This document shows, piece by piece, positions 1-5,232 of a DNA stretch of 10,524 bases. The notes beneath the pieces are model-generated. The model searched no databases and was not told the DNA's origin. It saw only the letters and a program-made list of their open reading frames with translations. The stretch spans positions 1-10,524 of the forward strand of contig JBNKDD010000198.1 of the NCBI GenBank assembly GCA_050288085.1, read 5' to 3'. This DNA is from JBNKDD01 sp050288085 (GTDB lineage Bacteria > Chloroflexota > Anaerolineae > Aggregatilineales > UBA3940). The position numbers and the translations under genes are program-made. Numbering within the stretch: position 1 is the first letter of the stretch; each line of letters opens with the position of its first letter.

Positions 1-638
1 CCATTATCCTGCGCAGCCGGGAGTTCGATCATCACACAAGGAATTTTATGGCCCGCCACCTAGAGGCAGTTGTCGTTCACATCGGCTGCGGCCTCGATTC
101 GCGCTTTGAACGGGTAGACAATGGCCGGGTGGAGTGGTACGACCTGGATCTACCAGAGGTTATCGAGCTGCGGCGAGAGTTCATCGGCGACGAACGGGAG
201 CGCTATCACCTGCTGGGCTGCTCGGTGTTCGACAGTGCCTGGTTGGACATGGTAAGCATGCATCGCCAGCGTCCTTTCCTGTTCCTGGCCGAAGGCGTCC
301 TGATGTACTTCGAGGAGCCACAGGTCAAATCTTTAGTGCTGATGCTGCGCGACCATTTCCCCGGCGCGGAACTGGTCTTTGATGCCATTTCGCCGTTCTT
401 CAACTGGGCCAACAACCTCCGCCTGTCTATCACCAAGCTCGGGGCACGCTACCGTTGGGGGCTCAGGCGAGGCCAGGAGATCGAAAGCTGGGGCGAGGGC
501 ATCCACCTGCTCGACGAGTGGGGATACTTCGACCAGCCTGAGCCACGGCTGGATAACATTCGGTGGATGCAGAACATTCCGCTCTTCGCCAGAGTCTTAC
601 GCATCTACCATTTTCAGTTCGGGAAGCAAGACGACTGA
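1..638 (+). CDS. SAM-dependent O-methyltransferase of the LCM/PPM type, 5' end outside the window
   Basis: Class I S-adenosylmethionine-dependent methyltransferase resembling the leucine carboxyl methyltransferase family (Tcmp/Omt-like, often annotated as polyketide O-methyltransferase). The frame is open from base 3, and the residues before the Met at 48 (SREFDHHTRNF) fit the family, so 48 is an internal Met and the gene starts left of the window. Of the 211 codons visible, the signatures are the SAM-binding glycine motif VVVHIGCGLDSRF, the acidic motif WYDLDLPEVIELRR that follows it, and FLFLAEGVLMYFEE. The C-terminal part, including the GEGIHLLDEW stretch, is complete up to the TGA. Family members are usually about 270-280 residues, so roughly 60-70 residues are missing. 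The small-molecule substrate cannot be told from sequence. The next gene lies 132 bases downstream behind a hairpin, so a shared operon is doubtful. Confidence 0.85.
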   Translation, partial: IILRSREFDHHTRNFMARHLEAVVVHIGCGLDSRFERVDNGRVEWYDLDLPEVIELRREFIGDERERYHLLGCSVFDSAWLDMVSMHRQRPFLFLAEGVLMYFEEPQVKSLVLMLRDHFPGAELVFDAISPFFNWANNLRLSITKLGARYRWGLRRGQEIESWGEGIHLLDEWGYFDQPEPRLDNIRWMQNIPLFARVLRIYHFQFGKQDD

Positions 639-701
639 AACGGTGACACTGGCAAAACAAACATAAAACTTTCTGTTGTGATACAATGTGGTCGAATGCA
701 A

Positions 702-730
702 AAGGCGCAGGGGATTATCCTCTGCGCCTT
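702..730. terminator. 13-bp hairpin between methyltransferase and CDF gene
   Basis: Bases 702-714 (AAGGCGCAGGGGA) pair with 718-730 (TCCTCTGCGCCTT) around a three-base loop. All pairs are Watson-Crick except one G-U. The stem lies 64 bases after the methyltransferase stop and 41 bases before the preferred start of the CDF gene. There is no U-run after it on the plus strand. On the minus strand the stem is followed by TTTT, but no minus-strand gene ends here. It may be a weak terminator or attenuator, a transcript-stabilising hairpin, or a copy of a dispersed palindromic repeat. Confidence 0.4.
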
Positions 731-770
731 CAACATGAATTTATACTTTACTACCAGACCATTCAAGATC

Positions 771-1709
771 ATGATATCAGATACAACAGATCGCTCCTCT
801 CTTACACGCTTTGCCTGGCTTTCGATTGCCGCCGCCGTTTTCACGATTGGCCTGAAGGCCGCAGCCTACTTGCTGACAGGTTCGGTTGGGCTGCTCTCAG
901 ATGCGCTGGAGTCCATCGTCAATCTTGTCGGCGCAGTGATGGCATTAGCGATGTTGACAATAGCCGCCCGCCCAGCCGATGAGGAACATGCTTACGGACA
1001 TGGTAAGGCCGAATACTTTTCAAGTGGCGTCGAAGGAACATTGATCCTGGTGGCGGCTGTGAGCATCGGGGCAGCGGCGGTTCAACGGCTTATGACGCCG
1101 AAACCGCTGGAACAAGTTGGGCTGGGATTAGGCGTTTCGGTCGTGGCCTCCCTGGTAAACCTGGGCGTTGCCCTTGTCTTGCGGCGAGCCGGTAAAGCCC
1201 ATCAATCAATCACGCTTGAGTCCAACGCGCGACACTTGATGACTGATGTCTGGACATCGGGGGGAGTATTGGTCGGCGTTGGTATAGTCGCCTTAACCGG
1301 CTGGGAGCAGTTCGACCCTATTATTGCATTGATTGTCGCCGCTAATATCATCTGGTCAGGGGTTCACATTGTGCGTCAGTCGGTGCTGGGACTGATGGAC
1401 ACTGCATTACCGGTTGAAGAGCAAGACACGATACGACGTGTACTGGAACACCATACTCAAAGCGGCGGCGTACAATACCACGCCCTTCGCACCCGTCAGG
1501 CAGGGGCACGCCGCTTTGTATCATTTCATGTGCTGGTTCCCGGCACATGGACAGTCCAGCACGGTCACGATCTCCTGGAACGGATCGAAGCTGACCTTCG
1601 CCTCACCCTGCCGCACATCACCGTGTTTACTCACCTGGAACCACTAAATGATCCGGCATCCTGGGATGATACCACTTTAGACCGTGATAAAACTCCGCTG
1701 GTTGATTAA
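771..1709 (+). CDS. Cation diffusion facilitator (CDF) family divalent-metal exporter
   Basis: Inner-membrane proton/divalent cation antiporter that would export Zn, Fe, Mn or Co from the cytoplasm. From ATG 771 it is 312 residues, normal for the family. The membrane part spans about residues 13-200. TM2 carries LLSDALESIVNLV (D44), the TM2-TM3 loop carries the hallmark HAYGHGKAEYF (73-83), and TM5 carries H155-x3-D159 (HLMTD). The cytoplasmic dimerisation domain runs from about 213 to 292 (HALRTR, FVSFHVLVPG, HDLLERIEADL). In the first metal site D44 is followed at +4 by Ser48 rather than Asp, so metal choice is uncertain. A GTG at 678 and an ATG at 735 are in frame upstream, but they would translate the hairpin or add residues with no family likeness. 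ATG 771 fits homologue N-termini, though its Shine-Dalgarno is weak. With the ZIP gene downstream it suggests metal homeostasis. Confidence 0.9.
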   Translation: MISDTTDRSSLTRFAWLSIAAAVFTIGLKAAAYLLTGSVGLLSDALESIVNLVGAVMALAMLTIAARPADEEHAYGHGKAEYFSSGVEGTLILVAAVSIGAAAVQRLMTPKPLEQVGLGLGVSVVASLVNLGVALVLRRAGKAHQSITLESNARHLMTDVWTSGGVLVGVGIVALTGWEQFDPIIALIVAANIIWSGVHIVRQSVLGLMDTALPVEEQDTIRRVLEHHTQSGGVQYHALRTRQAGARRFVSFHVLVPGTWTVQHGHDLLERIEADLRLTLPHITVFTHLEPLNDPASWDDTTLDRDKTPLVD

Positions 1710-1775
1710 AACGCACCCCAGCATCCGCCAATAAACGCCATCGTGTCGCACTTCTTCAAATAGCCATCAATTGAC

Positions 1776-1798
1776 CGATATTGGTTGACAAAATATCG
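1776..1798. promoter_or_regulatory. Inverted repeat spanning the -35 box
   Basis: CGATATT (1776-1782) is matched exactly by its reverse complement AATATCG (1792-1798) across a nine-base gap that contains the TTGACA box. A protein bound here would touch sigma factor directly, as a repressor or as an activator. The arms are only 7 bp, and chance occurrence in AT-rich DNA is possible. Confidence 0.4.
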
Positions 1799-1813
1799 TT
1801 AGTGATTTAAATT
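1785..1813 (+). promoter_or_regulatory. Sigma-70-type promoter for the regulator-ZIP unit
   Basis: A perfect TTGACA (-35) lies at 1785-1790. After an exact 17-base spacer comes TAAATT (1808-1813), which matches TATAAT at four of six positions. The start codon at 1852 is 39 bases beyond. The region is AT-rich compared with the flanking genes, as expected for a promoter. Both elements lie inside inverted repeats that are listed separately. Confidence 0.7.
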
Positions 1814-1843
1814 ATCACTAGTAGTTATTTTATAAATCACTAG
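1800..1843. promoter_or_regulatory. Three-half-site operator over and downstream of the -10 box
   Basis: TAGTGAT (1800-1806) and ATCACTA (1814-1820) form a 21-bp dyad with arms of 7, centred on the putative -10 element. A third copy, ATCACTAG, lies at 1836-1843, exactly 22 bp (about two helical turns) after the second. The geometry is that of a cooperative repressor site that would block the promoter. The natural candidate ligand is the HTH protein encoded directly downstream (autoregulation), but this is inference. Confidence 0.55.
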
Positions 1844-1851
1844 GGCGTTGT

Positions 1852-2079
1852 ATGGATTTACTTGGCGCATTAAACAAAACAGGTTTCACCGAGTACGAGG
1901 CCAAAGTCTACCTGGCCCTGTTAGACGATAACCCCGCCACAGGTTATCAGATCAGCAAAACCTCTAACATTCCACGGTCGATGGTATATGAAACGCTGAG
2001 CCGACTGGCTGTGCTGGAGGCGGTCGAAGAACGGGCCATCCTACAAAGCCAGGGTGAATATGAGGAGGTATCAGGATGA
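1852..2079 (+). CDS. HTH-only TrmB-like transcriptional regulator (75 residues, possibly a truncated gene)
   Basis: The first 60 residues are a clear TrmB-family winged helix-turn-helix: GFTEYEAKVYLALL (11-24), then ATGYQISKTSNIPRSMVYETLSRL as the HTH. Full TrmB proteins are usually over 230 residues and carry a C-terminal effector-binding domain. This one ends at 75, soon after the wing, with an unrelated tail (QSQGEYEEVSG). The wing also seems shortened, since the usual Arg-Gly-Ala turn is missing after LSRLA. Its TGA overlaps the next ATG as ATGA, so the ZIP gene is translationally coupled. It sits directly under the operator-laden promoter. Either it is a functional minimal DNA-binding protein or a decayed regulator whose 5' part still carries the ZIP message. 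A weak AGGG lies 6 bases before the start. Confidence 0.7.
   Translation: MDLLGALNKTGFTEYEAKVYLALLDDNPATGYQISKTSNIPRSMVYETLSRLAVLEAVEERAILQSQGEYEEVSG
2062..2068 (+). promoter_or_regulatory. Strong Shine-Dalgarno fixing the ZIP start
   Basis: GAGGAGG lies seven bases before ATG 2076, inside the last codons of the TrmB-like gene. It settles the ZIP start and, with the ATGA overlap, indicates translational coupling with re-initiation. Confidence 0.8.
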
Positions 2080-2819
2080 CTGTATTCCTCGAAATGATAC
2101 TCACGACCACCGTCACCGTGTTATCGAATGGGTTAGGCGCTTTGCCTTTTGTCTTCACCCGCGACTTGCCTCGGAAAATCAACCAGTTGGGATGGGCGGT
2201 TTCAGGCGGATTGATGCTGTCAGCATCCGTTTTCAATCTGATCATGCCCGGTGTAACAGATGGTGGATTTACGCCAGTTGCTATTGGCATTGCTGCCGGA
2301 ACGGCATTGATGGTCCTCACGTCGATGGGGCTGGATAACCACGAGTTTAAAATTGATGGAATGTCCGAAGTAGGGGCACGGCGTATCATCCTTATACTGG
2401 TCACACTCTTCATTCACAGCTTCCCGGAAGGGCTAGCAATTGGTGTAGCTTACGGTTCTGGTGAAGCGCGGCTGGGAATTATCATGGCCGTTGCCATTGC
2501 CATCCACAATATCCCGGAAGGGTTGGCCGTGGCGCTGCCGCTGCGAGCCGAAGGGGTCAGCGGATGGAAGTGTGTCGCCTGGGCGATCTTTTCAGGCGTT
2601 CCACAGCTCATTGCTGCGGTGCCCGCCTACCTTGCGGTGCTGGTTTTCCGCCCCATTCTGCCCTACGCCTTCGGATTTGCGGCAGGAGCGATGATCTTCC
2701 TGGTTATCAGCGAGATGATCCCAGAGAGCCTGGGTGGCGAAGAGCAACGTCTGTCGACCGGCGTTGCCGGGATATCCGGCTTTTTGCTGATGATGGTCAT
2801 TCAAAACGTGCTGGTGTAA
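2076..2819 (+). CDS. ZIP family divalent-metal transporter (GufA-like)
   Basis: Inner-membrane Zn/Fe-type metal transporter of 247 residues, about eight membrane segments, a usual length for prokaryotic ZIPs. The two metal-site helices are plain: TM4 with H114-S-F-P-E118-G and TM5 with H144-N-I-P-E148-G, followed by a C-terminal helix with SEMIPES (212-218) of the ZIP fold. The TM3-TM4 loop (about 85-103) is short and has a single His (DNHEFKIDG), unlike the His-rich loops of many eukaryotic members. It is translationally coupled to the HTH protein upstream, which suggests regulated metal uptake. The CDF exporter upstream completes an import/export pair. The exact metal cannot be read from sequence. 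Confidence 0.9.
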   Translation: MTVFLEMILTTTVTVLSNGLGALPFVFTRDLPRKINQLGWAVSGGLMLSASVFNLIMPGVTDGGFTPVAIGIAAGTALMVLTSMGLDNHEFKIDGMSEVGARRIILILVTLFIHSFPEGLAIGVAYGSGEARLGIIMAVAIAIHNIPEGLAVALPLRAEGVSGWKCVAWAIFSGVPQLIAAVPAYLAVLVFRPILPYAFGFAAGAMIFLVISEMIPESLGGEEQRLSTGVAGISGFLLMMVIQNVLV

Positions 2820-2833
2820 ATAGGACAAGCGGC

Positions 2834-2914
2834 ATGAATACCGCCCACGTCTATACGATGTGGGCACCTTTCTATGCCCTGGTCTGGGAACAGTTCTTCC
2901 GGCAGCCGCGTTGA
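2834..2914 (+). pseudogene. N-terminal remnant of a class I SAM methyltransferase
   Basis: From ATG 2834 the 26 codons read MNTAHVYTMWAPFYALVWEQ and then FFRQPR before a TGA. The pattern xHVYxxWAPxYDLxWExFF is the usual opening of UbiE-like class I methyltransferases, which are around 200 residues or more. Neither the glycine-rich SAM motif nor any later part is found in the 60 bases that follow in any frame. The gene therefore seems to be cut off by a deletion just after its N-terminal helix. It starts 14 bases after the ZIP stop, so an intact ancestor was probably the third gene of that operon. The segment is short, hence the moderate confidence. Confidence 0.5.
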
Positions 2915-2976
2915 TGATAATTCAGAATGATAGTTCGCTATGGAATCCACATGCTTGATGAGAGCAGCCTGTCTGA

Positions 2977-3688
2977 TTAATCATAAAACTCTGGGGATTG
3001 GCGACAGCTTGACCAGCAGCGCCAGTCATGCCCGAAAACGGTGAGCTGTACGCCTTCGCGCTGGATAATGCCTTTGAGTTTTTCCACGCCTGCTACCAGT
3101 TTGTCATCGTCCATATCAAACATGGAAACTGCGGCAGGGTTTACGCCGGGCTTGAGCATATCTCCATCGCGGATCGCATCAATTGCCAGCAAAACCGGCC
3201 CGGTATTGGGCAGCCGGACCAGCACCGACTGATGTCCGGTGACATGCCCATCGGTCACCAGCAGTTCGATGCCGGGCAAGAGTTCACAATCACCACTGAT
3301 AAACCGGTAATTCAGTCCGGGCACATCCCAGCAGGATCGACACATTTCAAACCGTTCTTCACGACCTGACCGGGCCAGCTCATAGTGAGACTGCTGGACG
3401 ACCAACTCGGCCTCGGTAAGAAGGCGATTGCCGCCGCAATGGTCTTCATCAAAGTGGGAGCAAACGACATAATCGATGTCGGCGGGGGTTAAGCCTANNN
3501 NNNNNNNGGCTGAGTAACTCCTGTTCTGGACTCCGTAAAAAGTAGTCTTCGCGGGCAATGCAGTTATCATCAACGCCGGTATCGACCAGCACATTTTTAC
3601 CGTCGCCGGTCTGGATCAGATAAGCCGCAAAGGGAGCGCGATGTTTTCCATCGAAATACAAGGCGGTTTGCATCAAATACAGCTTCAT
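2977..3688 (-). CDS. Metallo-beta-lactamase-fold hydrolase (AHL-lactonase-like), interrupted by an assembly gap
   Basis: Zinc-dependent MBL-fold hydrolase resembling N-acyl homoserine lactonases (AttM/AiiA type); the true substrate is unknown. The start at 3688 (MKLYLMQTAL) has AGGA eight bases upstream and matches lactonase-like openings. After LIQTGDGKNVLVDTGVDD come SPEQELLS, the ten Ns, and then GLTPADIDYVVCSHFDEDHCGGN. The metal ligands visible are the HFDEDH motif (Asp replaces the usual middle His of HxHxDH), GHVTGHQS, the bridging Asp in LLAIDAIRDG, and FGHDW near the C-terminus. The reading frame changes across the Ns: 13 unresolved bases, counting partial codons, are not a multiple of three. 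This is expected of a placeholder gap and need not be a real frameshift. A few residues are missing, so the full protein would be about 240-250. It is divergent from the HxlR gene, its likely regulator. Confidence 0.8.
3498..3507. other. Assembly gap of ten Ns
   Basis: Ten consecutive N characters interrupt the MBL-fold gene. The round number and the frame change across it indicate a scaffolding placeholder of unknown true size. Confidence 0.98.
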
Positions 3689-3756
3689 GACATTTATCCT
3701 GTCCAAGGTGTAGAATAATCTTTCATTGAACAGAATATAAGATTCCGCCAGCCATG

Positions 3757-3784
3757 TATAGTACGCACTTTTATGTGACCTACT
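3757..3784. promoter_or_regulatory. Candidate promoter and HxlR-type operator in the divergent spacer
   Basis: The 116-base spacer between the MBL-fold hydrolase and the HxlR gene holds TATAGT at 3757-3762, a good -10 for the HxlR gene but without a convincing -35. An imperfect dyad AGTA-2-CAC-6-GTG-3-TACT spans 3760-3784. HxlR-family operators often have AGTA/TACT-type arms, so this could be the regulator's binding site. Offset arms and short matches keep confidence low. Confidence 0.3.
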
Positions 3785-3804
3785 TACCAAAAGGATATTA
3801 ACCA

Positions 3805-4194
3805 GTGGAAAAAGACCAGGAGATTGTCCCGGATATATTCAATGAGGCGTGTGGGACAAGGGCTGTATTAGGACTGTTAGCCAACAAATGGACGATGCTG
3901 GTGATGGCCGCCCTGTTCAACGGCGTACGGCGATTCGGGCAGCTTCAGAATCATATTGAAGGTATCTCTCCTAAGATGCTCACCCAGACCCTACGGGAGT
4001 TGGAGCGGAACGGGCTGGTTGATCGCAAAGCCTACCCGGTGATCCCACCAAAAGTGGTCTACACACCAACCGATTTAGGGAACACCCTGCTGGAGCCGCT
4101 GTCTGCGATTTGCCGGTGGGCAAGTGATCACCTGGGGGAAGTTGAATCTGCCCAGGAACAGTATGATATTCAGCTCGTCGATGCGGCTCAGTAA
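3805..4194 (+). CDS. HxlR family winged-helix transcriptional regulator
   Basis: A 129-residue winged-helix protein of the HxlR family (HxlR/YodB/HypR-like), the usual size. Diagnostic stretches are the N-terminal Cys16, LLANKWTMLVMAALFNGVRRF (24-44), the recognition helix ISPKMLTQTLRELERNGLV (54-72), and the wing PPKVVYTPTDLG (81-92), followed by the dimerising C-terminal helix. Cys16 is at the position used for redox or electrophile sensing in YodB and HypR, so thiol control is possible. The start is GTG 3805 with AAGGA nine bases before it. It is divergent from the MBL-fold hydrolase, the standard HxlR layout in which the regulator represses the neighbouring enzyme and itself. The signal is not known. 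Confidence 0.9.
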   Translation: MEKDQEIVPDIFNEACGTRAVLGLLANKWTMLVMAALFNGVRRFGQLQNHIEGISPKMLTQTLRELERNGLVDRKAYPVIPPKVVYTPTDLGNTLLEPLSAICRWASDHLGEVESAQEQYDIQLVDAAQ

Positions 4195-4240
4195 ATCACT
4201 GAAACTCCGATGAATGGGAAGACATTTAGCCTAGTTCTTA

Positions 4241-4472
4241 TCAAAGCCCTTTTAACCAATCCTCAATGTGAGGGCCAAGCTTCGGTACTATCTCATCCGG
4301 TGAAGAAATGAATTCAAAGTGGGATGCAACTTCAGATTCTCCGTCACGTTCTCAAATATAATCCATATCAAACTGACCATTAGATCTAAAAACCATGGTG
4401 AAACTTTTTAGTATATCCGGCCCAACCTCAACCACTAAAGAAGTTGTATCAACACCTGGTATATCTCTATGC
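4241..4472 (-). pseudogene. Remnant of an unrecognised protein with one in-frame stop
   Basis: On the minus strand one frame reads protein-like sequence over about 75 codons: HRDIPGVDTTSLVVEVGPD, LKSFTMVFRSNGQFDMDYI, a TGA (4352-4354), then ERDGESEVASHFEFISS, PDEIVPKLGPHIEDWLKGL and a final TGA at 4241-4243. The pattern of charged and hydrophobic residues on both sides of the internal stop is coherent, and the C-terminal end looks natural. I do not recognise the family; the size would fit a small cytoplasmic protein such as an immunity-type or DUF protein. The right boundary is not certain: near 4473 it meets the URO-D-like remnant. A single base change at 4352-4354 would reopen the frame. 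Confidence 0.45.
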
Positions 4473-4609
4473 TCAATGGATCGAATTCGACGAGCACAGG
4501 ATATCCCCGCCGTCCGGAGCCGCCTCGTTGATCACGCATGACCCCAGACCGGCACCCGGTCGGGCTGCTGCACATCCAGGGCGGTGAGAATACGCTGTCT
4601 GCCGTTCAT
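4473..4609 (-). pseudogene. Internally deleted URO-D (uroporphyrinogen decarboxylase)-like gene
   Basis: The start 4609-4607 is preceded by a good Shine-Dalgarno (AAGGAAGG on the minus strand, plus coordinates 4614-4621). It opens MNGRQRILTALDVQQPDRVP and continues VWGHA before a TGA at 4534-4532. The PDRVPVW motif near residue 20 is the hallmark N-terminus of URO-D-superfamily proteins (URO-D, MtaA/CmuA-like methyltransferases), which are about 330-380 residues. Shifting frame at the stop gives VINEAAPDGGDILCSSNSIH (4535-4476), which matches the glycine-rich, SSNSIH-containing motif near the C-terminus of the same superfamily. So the two ends are joined directly and nearly all of the barrel is missing. 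The remnant cannot be functional. Confidence 0.65.
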
Positions 4610-4658
4610 ATAACCTTCCTTAAAAGTAGGTTCGATGTTGGCTGGCTATCCTGAGCAA

Positions 4659-4687
4659 TTGTCCACTATATTAAAGTGGTTTAAAAT
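4659..4687 (+). promoter_or_regulatory. Promoter for the small membrane-anchored protein
   Basis: TTGTCC (4659-4664) and TAAAAT (4682-4687) are separated by 17 bases and match the -35 and -10 consensus at four and five of six positions. An inverted repeat CCACT (4663-4667) / AGTGG (4675-4679) overlaps the -35 box and spacer and could be an operator. The gene start lies 77 bases downstream, which leaves a sizeable leader. Confidence 0.5.
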
Positions 4688-4764
4688 GGCGAACACACTA
4701 TCCCAATGGTCACTACCTATTTCAGGTTTGCTCTTCTCAGAGCAGCACAGGCAGGGAGCGAAAC

Positions 4765-5187
4765 ATGAAAACAGAAAAGTCTACACTTATCAGATTAGGG
4801 TTAGTTTTTATCCTGGTGGCTGTACTACTTGTAGCTGCCAGATTACTTCACGCAGGTGTGACCAAACAGGCAATGGATTTTGTTTTAGCCTATGCCGATG
4901 GGAACCTTTCAGAAATAGAACCCATCCTGGATGAAAGACTCAGCCCCATCAAAGGCGCGGAGTTTTCAAGAATGATCTGCTCCAGCAAAATAAATAATCT
5001 TAGACGACTGGCTACCCAGACTGCCTGTCTGATGGAAATGAAGTCTGGTAAAACTGAAAAGATTTTGATAAACACAATAAGCGGCAGAATCCAATATGCT
5101 ACAGCCTCTGATTGTGAACAGTTGTGCCAACGAGATGTTCGGCGCTCTTTCCCCAACCTTCTTTCTAGAGTGAGAATAACCAGGTGA
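4765..5187 (+). CDS. Membrane-anchored hypothetical protein with four cysteines
   Basis: A 140-residue protein of unrecognised family. Residues 1-10 are positively charged and 11-28 form one strongly hydrophobic helix (LGLVFILVAVLLVAARLL). There is no lipobox, so it is probably an N-terminal signal-anchor with an extracytoplasmic domain of about 110 residues. The domain begins with a short helical region, AMDFVLAYADGNLSEIEPIL (36-55), reminiscent of periplasmic DUF domains where a 'cell-size loss by turnover' helix precedes a beta region, but this is not diagnostic. Cysteines at 72, 88, 117 and 121 could form two disulfides. GGGAG lies about five bases before ATG 4765. It faces the GT-C gene end to end (45 bases between stops) and has its own promoter, so it appears monocistronic. 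Confidence 0.6.
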   Translation: MKTEKSTLIRLGLVFILVAVLLVAARLLHAGVTKQAMDFVLAYADGNLSEIEPILDERLSPIKGAEFSRMICSSKINNLRRLATQTACLMEMKSGKTEKILINTISGRIQYATASDCEQLCQRDVRRSFPNLLSRVRITR

Positions 5188-5232
5188 CAGAAAGTTCCCT
5201 GAGACAAAAAACAAGGTTCATACACTTACCTT

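Noticed and set aside
678..770. GTG at 678 or ATG at 735 as start of the CDF gene
   Set aside because: The extra residues translate the hairpin, have no hydrophobic or family character, and ATG 771 fits CDF N-termini.
1964..2413. Minus-strand 149-codon frame opposite the TrmB-ZIP genes
   Set aside because: It lies wholly opposite clear ZIP and HTH coding sequence and has low-complexity composition without motifs.
2915..2976. Short frame MIVRYGIHMLDESSLSD between the broken methyltransferase and the hydrolase
   Set aside because: Only 17 codons, no ribosome binding site, and no likeness to the rest of a methyltransferase.
4635..4934. Plus-strand frame of 99 codons overlapping the small membrane protein
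   Set aside because: It overlaps the better-supported frame at 4765, would cover the promoter, and shows no recognisable domain.
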